24,172 nt of DNA, from the NCBI GenBank assembly GCA_003480425.1, contig QUJA01000040.1, positions 1 to 24,172 on the forward strand, written 5' to 3'. This document shows, piece after piece, positions 16,933 to 24,172 of the stretch (the first letter of the stretch is position 1; the number at the start of each line of letters is the position of its first letter). The stretch comes from Firmicutes bacterium AM31-12AC (GTDB taxonomy: Bacteria; Bacillota; Clostridia; Lachnospirales; Lachnospiraceae). The translations under genes and the position numbers were made by a program. Under the pieces are notes generated by a model that was not told the DNA's origin, made no database searches, and saw only the letters and a program-made list of their open reading frames with translations.

Positions 16933-19211
16933 ATGGAACGAGATGTAAAAGAACTAATATCCCAAATGACTTTGGAAGAAAAAGCTGGGCTGTGTTCAGG
17001 GGCAGATTTTTGGAATACAAAAAGCATAGAACGCCTCGGCATTCCGAAAGTAATGATGTCAGACGGACCTCACGGACTGCGTAAGCAGGCAGGAGAAACC
17101 GATCATCTGGGATTGAATGAGAGTGTGGAAGCGGTCTGTTTCCCTGCGGCATGCGCTACGGCTTCCAGTTTTGATGTGGATTTGATAGGGAAAATGGGTG
17201 AGATTCTGGGTGAAGAATGTCAGGCAGAGAATTTAAGTATTCTGCTCGGCCCGGCAGTGAATATCAAAAGGAGTCCGCTGTGCGGAAGAAATTTTGAATA
17301 TTTATCAGAGGACCCATATCTGACAGGGAAGATGGCTGCTGCCTATATTCGAGGGGTTCAGAAATGGAATGTGGGAACCAGCATCAAACATTTTGCCGTA
17401 AACAATCAGGAGTACCGCCGTATGAGCAGTTCCTCAGAACTGTCTGAGCGGGCATTGCGGGAAATCTATCTTCCGGGCTTTGAAGAGGCGGTGAAGACGG
17501 CGCAGCCAAAACGGTTATGTGCAGCTACAATAAAATCAACGGTGTATATGCGGCGGAAAATGAAAAACTTCTGACAAAAATCCTGCGTGATGAATGGGGA
17601 TTTGAAGGTTATGTGGTGACAGACTGGGGGGCAGTCAATGACCGGGTAAAGGGACTGAAAGCGGGATTGGATTTGGAAATGCCTGCATCCGGAGGGTACA
17701 ATGACAGAAAAATCGTGAAGGCTGTCCGTGAAGGTACACTGGACGAGGCAGTGTTGGATAAAACAGTGGAAAGAATATTGAAGGTTCTTTTCTCTTATGT
17801 GGATAATCGTCACCCGGAGGCTGTATTTGACAGGGAAGCAGATCACAAAAAAGCTATAGAAGTCGAAACAGAGTGTGCGGTTCTTTTAGAAAACAATGGC
17901 GTGCTTCCGTTGAAACCGGAACAAAAAGTAGTCTATATCGGTGAGTTTGCAGAAAATCCTCGATATCAGGGAGGTGGTTCCAGTCATATTCACGCAAGCA
18001 GAGTAAGTTCGGCATGGGAAACAGCGATGGAAAAAGGACGCAATATTACATATGTAAAAGGTTTTCCGTGTGACAGGGATGAAGTGGATGAACAGCAGCT
18101 CAAAGAGGCGGCAGAAGCAGCAAAAGCGGCAGATGTTGCAGTGATTTTCGCAGGACTGCCGGATGTGTTTGAGTCGGAGGGATATGACAGAACAAGCATG
18201 AAAATGCCGGAATGTCAGAATCGGTTGATTGAAGAAGTTGCAAAAGTACAGCCGAACACGGTCGTTGTGCTGCATAACGGAAGTCCGGTGGAGACCCCGT
18301 GGGTAAAGAATGTGGCTGCGGTTCTGGAAATGTATCTGGGCGGACAGGGCGTTGGCGAGGCATGCGATATGCTGCTTTATGGCGAAGTAAATCCGAGCGG
18401 ACGTCTGGCGGAGACGTTCCCGTTGCGACTGGAGGACAATCCAAGTTTTCTTACTTTTGGCGGAGATGGGAAAAAAGTGAATTACCGGGAAGATATTTTT
18501 GTGGGATATCGGTATTACGATACAAAAAAACAGCCGGTACGTTGGGCATTCGGACACGGACTTTCCTATACGGATTTTTCATATGCAAATCTGCAGGTAT
18601 CCGGGGAAGCCATGAATGATACAAATAAAATTACGGTTACAGCAGAAATTTCCAATATAGGAAAATGTGCCGGAAAAGAGGTTGTTCAGTTATATATCAG
18701 TGATAAGAATGGTACACCGGACCGCCCGGTAAAGGAATTGAAAGGTTTCACAAAGGTGATGCTGGAAGCAGGAGAGACAAAGACCATATCTCTGGAAATC
18801 TGTGCAAGAGACCTGTCGTTTTATCACGAGGGACTCCGGGATTGGTATGCTCCAAGTGGAAGGTATGAAATTGCGGTAGGACATGCAAGCGACGATATCC
18901 GTCTTACGAAAGAAATTTCGTTTGAAACAAAGAAGCAGCTGCCATTTCGAGTAGACGGGGCAACGACGGTGGGCGAGATACTGGCTGACCCGAGAACCGC
19001 CGGGGTGATGGCTCAAATGCTGGAAGCGATAAACAATGCAGCGAAGACCGAAGAAGGTCAGGAAGCTGTCAGCGCCTCGGATTCAGAATCGGATGCGGCA
19101 ATGATGAAAGCACTTCTGGATGGTATGCCGATGAAATCATTGATTAGTTTCGGCGTTCCGGGAGAGCAGGTAGAGGCTATAATCACACAGTTGGATGCGC
19201 TTTGCAGATAA
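16933..19211 (+). pseudogene. GH3 beta-glucosidase with one base missing in an A run
   Basis: ATG 16933 follows AGGAG (16921-16925). Frame one carries the GH3 barrel start ([28 protein letters not shown], the KHFAVNNQE motif) and leaves the family after AQPK, stopping at 17574. Homology resumes at once in another frame with [11 protein letters not shown] and the nucleophile Asp of VTDWGA (codon 17622). Adding one A to the four-A run at 17508-17511 restores a 759-residue enzyme: barrel, alpha/beta sandwich (RYQGGGSSHIHASR), Fn3-like domain, then about 80 extra residues resembling the tail of the GH78 at 1430. It would remove beta-linked glucose or a similar sugar in the cytoplasm. The lesion may be real, a slippage hotspot, or a sequencing error. 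First gene of the second operon, 34 bases before the symporter. Confidence 0.9.
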
Positions 19212-19245
19212 AGGTGAAGGATAAATTTGGAAAGAGGGTAAAAAG

Positions 19246-20595
19246 ATGAATCACGATAAGATTAAAATGAGAGAAAAGCTGTCTTATGCGGCAGTAAACT
19301 TTGGAAATATTCCGATTATGACACTGATTAACGGATATCTGTTGATTTTTTATACCAACATCTGCGGGCTGAGTCCGGCGGCGTGTGCGACATTGTTTTT
19401 GATTGCACGTATTCTGGACGGGCTCAATGACCCGTTAGTAGGATTTGTAATCGACCATTTGCCGAATACAAAGCATGGACATTTCCGGCCAAGTCTGATT
19501 GTAGGGACTGTTTTGTGCAGTCTAAACTTCCTCATGCTGTGGTTCGGACCAATGCTTGCACCGGGTGGAAAGCTGATTATCGCATACATTTCCTATCTGT
19601 TGCTTGGCGTACTGTTCCCTGTAATGGACATTTCTTTAAATAGTCTGCTCCCGGTTATGACGGCAGATATGAATGAAAGAAACTCTCTGAGCTCCATTAA
19701 GGGATTGGCATATGTAGTAGGAGCACTTGTTATTGGTGTGGCTGCTCCGCTTATTCTGGGAGATGCTTCCAACAAGCAGGGATACATCCATATGATTTTG
19801 ATAGGTACAGCAGTTGTATTTATTTGCTCTATTCTCGGTACAGCAGGGGTGAAGGAACGTATCAAACCGCAGAAGGGCAAGAGCTATACAGTAAAAGAAC
19901 TGTTTAGAATCCTGAGTCGGAAGCCGGTATATATTACTTTTTTGGCAATTCTTCTGTACACAATCGGAAGCAATATTGTCAGTGCGGTAAATACATATTA
20001 TTATACATATGTTCTCGGAAATTTGAGCTGGTCTGCAATTCTGACACTGGTAATGTGTATTACAATCTTTCCGGCAACCATGTTTGTAAGTAAACTGATT
20101 GGAAAATACGGAAAGAAAAAAATGTATGCAATCGGCCTTGCCATTGCAGGCCTGACGCCGCTGATTCGTCTGATTGATGTGAGAAGTATTCCGATTCTGG
20201 TCATTTCAGCACTGATTACCGGTATCGGAAGCGGATTTGCAGCACCGTTGAATTACGGAATACAGGCAGATAATACAGATTACATTGAACTGTCTATGGG
20301 AATTCGAGCAGAAGGTGCGATAGCATCACTTTCCAGCTTTATTTCAAAATGTGCAATGGGTATCGGTGGTGCAATCCCAGGGTATCTTCTGGCACTGGCA
20401 GGATTTGATGCCGCAGCAAAGACACAGCCGGACAGCGTAATTACCGTAATCATTTTGTGCTTGATCGGACTGCCTGCTCTGGTGGATTTGCTTGCAATTG
20501 TGATTTTTGGCAAGGGTTATCCGCTGACAAAAGAGAAATTAGAGGAGCAGAATCGGATTCTTGCAGAAAAAAGAGGTACAGTACAGGCAGAGTAG
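19246..20595 (+). CDS. GPH-family sugar/glycoside:cation symporter (second locus)
   Basis: A 449-residue membrane protein with about 12 helices and the GPH signature: DGLNDP in helix II (Asp58 and Asp62, the MelB-like cation pair) and H-x-H-F-R-P in the following loop. It is clearly paralogous to the symporter at 4255 (shared FYTN/YYTN, NSLLPVM, RLIDVRS, IQADNT, IGGAIPGY). Both regulators and glycosidases flank it in the same order as in the first locus. It probably imports the glycoside cleaved by the neighbouring GH3 and GH78-type enzymes. The ribosome site is a weaker AAAGAGGG about 8 bases before ATG 19246. Confidence 0.92.
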   Translation: MNHDKIKMREKLSYAAVNFGNIPIMTLINGYLLIFYTNICGLSPAACATLFLIARILDGLNDPLVGFVIDHLPNTKHGHFRPSLIVGTVLCSLNFLMLWFGPMLAPGGKLIIAYISYLLLGVLFPVMDISLNSLLPVMTADMNERNSLSSIKGLAYVVGALVIGVAAPLILGDASNKQGYIHMILIGTAVVFICSILGTAGVKERIKPQKGKSYTVKELFRILSRKPVYITFLAILLYTIGSNIVSAVNTYYYTYVLGNLSWSAILTLVMCITIFPATMFVSKLIGKYGKKKMYAIGLAIAGLTPLIRLIDVRSIPILVISALITGIGSGFAAPLNYGIQADNTDYIELSMGIRAEGAIASLSSFISKCAMGIGGAIPGYLLALAGFDAAAKTQPDSVITVIILCLIGLPALVDLLAIVIFGKGYPLTKEKLEEQNRILAEKRGTVQAE

Positions 20596-20635
20596 ACAAT
20601 GCATTCCATATAATAAGGATAATAGACAATATAGG

Positions 20636-20664
20636 TGTACAGAGGGCGGTGTGTCCTCTGTACA
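20636..20664. promoter_or_regulatory. Perfect 10-bp inverted repeat inside the second operon
   Basis: TGTACAGAGG (20636-20645) and CCTCTGTACA (20655-20664) are exact inverted copies around a 9-base loop in the 110-base gap between symporter and GH78-type gene. No T run follows, so it is not a standard terminator. It could be a stabilising mRNA hairpin that tunes expression of the two genes, or a protein-binding operator. Confidence 0.5.
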
Positions 20665-20705
20665 TGGACGTTTGAGAAATAATATTTAAGAAAGGAAGGG
20701 AAATT

Positions 20706-23018
20706 ATGGAGTTTCAGATACCTACAACCGGATGGATATGGGGAAACGGCTGGCAGGAAAGTGCCGGAAATAAAACACAGCTTGCTTATTTCAGAAAGAT
20801 TGTTTCTGTAAAGGAGATACCGGATGAGCGGAAGATACAGATTTCGGCAGATTCCAGATACAAGCTGTATATCAATGACCGGTTAGTTTGTGTAGGACCA
20901 AGCAAGGGCGACAGAATGGTCTGGTATTTTGACGAAGTCGATGCTGCACCATATCTGGCAGCAGGAGAAAATGTAATCGCAGTGGAAGTGCTGCGTTATC
21001 CTCCGGTTCATAAAAAAGGAAGTCATTCTGTATTTCGTACGGATATTCCGGGACTGTTTGTCAAAGAACTGCATGCGGAAACAGAGGAAGCTTTCGGATT
21101 TTCTACGGATGCTTCGTGGAAATGTAAATTGGAAGAGCATTATGAAATCGTACCGGAGTCATTTCTATTTTCTCCGCTGTTTATCTTTGAATCACGCTGT
21201 GGAATACCGGAAAATGCAGGCTGGAAATCGATAGAGTATATTGCAGATGCATGGGAAAATGCGGTGGAATATAATATTTTGCAAATGGATAAAGCAGTCA
21301 GTCCATACAATTTGCTTCCTCGCACCATCCCACATATGAAATTGGAAAAGCGGAAGTTTGCAGGACTGTTTGGAAACTTCCAATCATCTTCTGAAAAGAA
21401 AATATGGAATAACATGCTGGCAGGAAAAAGCAGGGTATGTATTCCAGCAAACAGTCACGAAACGGTGGAAATCAGTGCGGGAGAACTGACAACAGGATAT
21501 CTTTCTTTAAGAATGCAGGGAGGAAGCGGAAGTACAGTGAAGCTGCTGACTTCAGAATCTTATGTATCGAAAGACAGTCCAACAAAAGGATTCAATCCAA
21601 CACCGATTAAGGGTGACCGCTGTGATTATGAGAATGGATACCTTCATGGCTTTACAGATTCGTATCGGGTGGGCGGTTTTGCAGAAACAGAGGAACGGTA
21701 TGAGCCATTTTGGTTTCGTACATTTCGTTTTTTACAGGTGGATGTTACAACCGGAGAGGATCCGCTTTACATCACAGGACTGGATTATCTGGAAACAGGA
21801 TATCCTTTGGAAGCATCTGCGTGGGTGGAAACTTCGGATGAGACATTAAAACCGGTGTGGGATATCAGCCTGCGGACACTGAAACGCTGTATGCATGAAA
21901 CCTATGAGGACTGTCCGTATTATGAACAGCTTCAGTACGCAATGGATTCCCGCAGTCAGATCCTGTATACCTATATGGTGTCTGCGGATGACCGGCTGGC
22001 GCGAAAATGCATGGATGATTTTCGAAGGTCACAGCGGTATGACGGTATGATAAATTGTTCCTATCCATGCTACGGACCAAATGTCATTCCGGGATTTTCT
22101 ATTTACTATATTATGATGCTTTATGATCATATGATGTTCTTTGGAGATAAGGCGTTTTTACGGCAGCATATGGGAGCTGTGGATGGGATTCTGGAATTCT
22201 TCAATCGAAACCTGGAAGAAAGAGGACTGGTAGGAAAAGTGGGCGGTCTCAATGTATTTGATCGCTATTGGTCTTTTATTGACTGGACAAGTCAGTGGGA
22301 TGATACAACCGGAATGCCGAAGGCAGGATTGTCCGGACCGATTACAATGGAGAGTTTGTTATATATTATGGGACTGGATTCGGCGGCAGCGGTAATGGAC
22401 TATCTTGATAGAAACGGCATGGCAGAAGAGTACCGAACACGGGCAAATACAGTGAGAGAGGCAGTCAATCGGTATTGCGTGGATGAAAACGGTATGTATA
22501 CAGACGGACCGGGAGTGCCGGAGTACAGCCAGCATTGTCAAGTGTTTGCAATTCTGACAGATACTGTAGACATTGTCAAAGGAAAAGCATTTCTGGAAAA
22601 AACACTGGATGCGCCGGAGGAATATGCACAGTGTTCTGTGGCAATGGCATATTATCTGTTCCGTGCAATGGAAAAGGCGGGACTGTACGCACGCACAGAC
22701 CGGCAGTGGAATCTCTGGCGGGATATGATCAAGAAAAACCTGACAACCTGTGTGGAGGACAATGTCAACGAACGCAGCGACTGCCATGCATGGGGTGCGC
22801 TTGCACTTTATGAACTTCCGGCGGTTGTGCTTGGAGTAAAACCTGCTGCACCGGGATTTAAGAAAGTATCCGTGAATCCGAATCCAGGGTACATGACATG
22901 GGCGAAAGGCGATGTGGCAACAAAATTCGGTATGGTACACGTGGAATGGGAGAAAGAAGAGAACGGAGAGATAGAAGTAAGCTATCAAGTGCCGGACGGA
23001 ATGGAAGTTGTGAAATAA
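20706..23018 (+). CDS. GH78-type alpha-L-rhamnosidase
   Basis: A 770-residue glycosidase from ATG 20706 with AGGAAGGG just upstream. The N-terminal 110 residues are a jelly-roll sandwich (ISADSRYKLYINDRLVCVGP, GENVIAVEVL) of the Bac_rhamnosid_N type; a second beta region leads to the six-hairpin catalytic domain. The signature DCPYYEQLQYAMD begins at Asp402, with Glu407 the likely general acid and Asp414 the last conserved carboxylate. Near the C-terminus CVEDNVNERSDCHAWGA contains the probable base and the GH78-typical H-x-W. It differs clearly from the enzyme at 1430 (DCPQRDER form), so linkage or aglycone preference may differ. No signal peptide. Last gene of the operon. The rhamnose specificity is from family, not shown. 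Confidence 0.85.
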   Translation: MEFQIPTTGWIWGNGWQESAGNKTQLAYFRKIVSVKEIPDERKIQISADSRYKLYINDRLVCVGPSKGDRMVWYFDEVDAAPYLAAGENVIAVEVLRYPPVHKKGSHSVFRTDIPGLFVKELHAETEEAFGFSTDASWKCKLEEHYEIVPESFLFSPLFIFESRCGIPENAGWKSIEYIADAWENAVEYNILQMDKAVSPYNLLPRTIPHMKLEKRKFAGLFGNFQSSSEKKIWNNMLAGKSRVCIPANSHETVEISAGELTTGYLSLRMQGGSGSTVKLLTSESYVSKDSPTKGFNPTPIKGDRCDYENGYLHGFTDSYRVGGFAETEERYEPFWFRTFRFLQVDVTTGEDPLYITGLDYLETGYPLEASAWVETSDETLKPVWDISLRTLKRCMHETYEDCPYYEQLQYAMDSRSQILYTYMVSADDRLARKCMDDFRRSQRYDGMINCSYPCYGPNVIPGFSIYYIMMLYDHMMFFGDKAFLRQHMGAVDGILEFFNRNLEERGLVGKVGGLNVFDRYWSFIDWTSQWDDTTGMPKAGLSGPITMESLLYIMGLDSAAAVMDYLDRNGMAEEYRTRANTVREAVNRYCVDENGMYTDGPGVPEYSQHCQVFAILTDTVDIVKGKAFLEKTLDAPEEYAQCSVAMAYYLFRAMEKAGLYARTDRQWNLWRDMIKKNLTTCVEDNVNERSDCHAWGALALYELPAVVLGVKPAAPGFKKVSVNPNPGYMTWAKGDVATKFGMVHVEWEKEENGEIEVSYQVPDGMEVVK

Positions 23019-23036
23019 TCTGAAGATATAACATGA

Positions 23037-23085
23037 GGCGGAAAGGAACCGGGAGGCTATATCCCTGCCCGGTTCTGATTCCGCC
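23037..23085 (+). terminator. GC-rich hairpin after the GH78-type gene
   Basis: GGCGGAA..AACCGGG (23037-23053) pairs with CCCGGTT..TTCCGCC (23068-23085) with a small internal mismatch and a 14-base loop. It begins 19 bases after the stop and probably ends the second operon, although only a short weak T-poor tail follows. Confidence 0.5.
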
Positions 23086-23274
23086 ATTCCCTCGGCGATA
23101 TCTTCCACGGAAATCTCATTCTGGAAATTCTGTTCAATGAATACTAACGCTTCGTGAATATAAAAGTCCTGCAGCTTGCTGCCGCCTGTCACCTGCCGTG
23201 ATGCACAAGAGCGGGTAAAAGGCATCGATAAACAGGTAAAAGTGCCCATATATAGCAATACCAGGCAATGCCAT
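23079..23274 (-). pseudogene. Fragment of an AraC-family regulator
   Basis: Two minus-strand frames carry consecutive pieces of one AraC-type protein. Frame one (from about 23274) reads LPGIAIYGHFYLFIDAF; after a frameshift near 23215 the other reads RSCASRQVTGG, KLQDFYIHEALVFIEQNFQ and NEISVEDIAEGM, the linker and first helix of the AraC DNA-binding domain. It then stops making sense exactly at the operon hairpin, so the rest of the HTH is missing. A regulator once ended here on the minus strand. The 155 bases beyond it (23275-23432) hold nothing I can identify. Confidence 0.65.
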
Positions 23275-23432
23275 TAAGCTAGGTGTTCGAGGTTTTGTTC
23301 GAATTTGCATTGAAACATGTGCAAGAGGATGTTTTGGTGCTTGGAAATACAGATTCAGAAAAAAGTGCATGCTGATAAGACAGATGCTGTTCATCTGTTA
23401 AAAATGACAATCTTCAGTGGTAGAGCCTAAGG

Positions 23433-24172
23433 CTATCGATATCCGAAATGAATCGCACTGATTCCACGGAGGGAACGGTCAAATTGTCGGAATTTTTCTT
23501 TTACAGCATGGACGCATTTCAACATCAACTTAATGATATCAATAGGTTTATCGGAGTCCCTACGAATAAAGAACTTTCTTGCTGTTTTCAGAGCAGAAGA
23601 AATGTCGATTTCGTAAAGATATTTGTTATCATTCTTCCGTTCTTTTTTTCTTGTTTTCTTCCATAGTAAAGCTGTAGGGCAGATTTGTGATGAGATACTC
23701 ATATGTATTTTCTGCAGTTTTTATTTTTACGACACGAAACTGCATGAAGTAAAGATGTCTCCTATCTCTGTCAAGAAGCTCATAAAAATGAGGTGTGTTT
23801 TTACTCGGATTAATATATCGGTACACATCCGACTGATCTTTCATAACCACGATCAGCGGTTACAATATATTTCTGCGGATTGTCCGGACTAAAATGGTCG
23901 AGCATCATGTGAAAGGCTTGCCTTTCATCAGGGTTCTGACCTGGCTGAATTACAATATCAAGAAAAGCTTTGCTGATCACATCAACAAACCCATTTAAGT
24001 GCATATGGTTGTATCCTTTATAGTCGATGAGACGAGGCTTGTTGTAATCCTCAATAATTTCAGATTGAACAAAATCGCTGCGCGATGGCCTGCCAAGGCT
24101 GTGGCACAGCTTTCTTTTTCTCAATAATAAAATAGGCAATGGCAATTCTTACCAGTATTTGATATTGTAAAG
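23433..24172 (-). mobile_element. Broken IS4-type transposase, partial at window edge
   Basis: Minus-strand homology runs from the window edge to a stop at 23433 over three frames. Frame one (to about 23830) has KGYNHMHLNGFVDVISKAFL, then QPGQNPDERQAF and YIVTADRGYE, which matches the catalytic core of IS4-family transposases, with the Asp of TADRGYE the likely second DDE residue. Frame two carries QFRVVKIKT and YEYLITNLP. Frame three carries the C-terminus (LYEIDISSALKTARKFF, ending AIHFGYR). The segment between the last two, which should contain the Y-x-x-R-W-x-I-E catalytic glutamate, is deleted. The 5' end lies beyond the window. It is inactive. Confidence 0.75.

Noticed and set aside
22359..23258. 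A 299-residue minus-strand open frame opposite the GH78-type gene
   Set aside because: Only its first 60 residues (23079-23201) resemble a protein, namely the AraC fragment; the rest is a cysteine- and histidine-rich shadow of the GH78 coding strand.

Overview
The window looks like an accessory carbohydrate-use region from a low- to mid-GC Gram-positive gut anaerobe, most likely a Lachnospiraceae-type Clostridium. The reasons are the strong AGGAGG-type ribosome sites, AraC-type regulators divergent from glycosidase genes, GPH-family sugar symporters instead of PTS, and GH78/GH3/GH1 enzymes of the kind seen in that family. I see no rRNA, tRNA or CRISPR array.

Layout. (A) 122-8805 is a first locus: an AraC regulator on the minus strand, divergent from a plus-strand run of GH78 alpha-L-rhamnosidase, GPH symporter, a second GH78 gene that has lost its catalytic core, a 54-residue stump of a GH3 beta-glucosidase, and a membrane-anchored alpha/beta hydrolase. 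It closes with a strong terminator at 8836-8879. (B) 8884-9478 is a decayed transposase on the minus strand. (C) 9560-12228 is a more GC-rich pair: a frameshifted paralogue of the hydrolase and an atypical GH78-like protein. (D) 12552-13900 is a GH1 beta-glucosidase carrying a one-base deletion, closed by a terminator. (E) 14087-15516 holds an AT-rich HTH-plus-acetyltransferase-like gene overlapping a 49-codon gene, then two truncated genes (an Ogt-type methyltransferase start and a TIGR03943/DUF1980 C-terminus). (F) 15528-23018 is a second locus built like the first: an AraC regulator divergent from GH3 beta-glucosidase (one base missing in an A run), GPH symporter and a GH78-type enzyme. (G) 23079-24172 holds an AraC fragment and a broken IS4-type transposase.

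Reading together: import by a cation symporter, removal of terminal rhamnose (GH78), removal of beta-glucose (GH1, GH3) and possible deacylation (alpha/beta hydrolase) fit intracellular breakdown of small rhamnosylated, perhaps acylated, beta-glucosides such as plant flavonoid rutinosides or saponins. The enzyme families are read from sequence; the substrate is inference. At least five glycosidase or hydrolase genes are broken, so the region appears to be shedding redundant copies. Two of those breaks are single missing bases that could also be sequence errors.

The points most worth checking are a similar helical C-terminal tail on both the GH78 and the GH3 enzyme, the atypical GH78 active-site motif at 10678-12228, and the overlapping HTH/acetyltransferase-like plus small-ORF pair.
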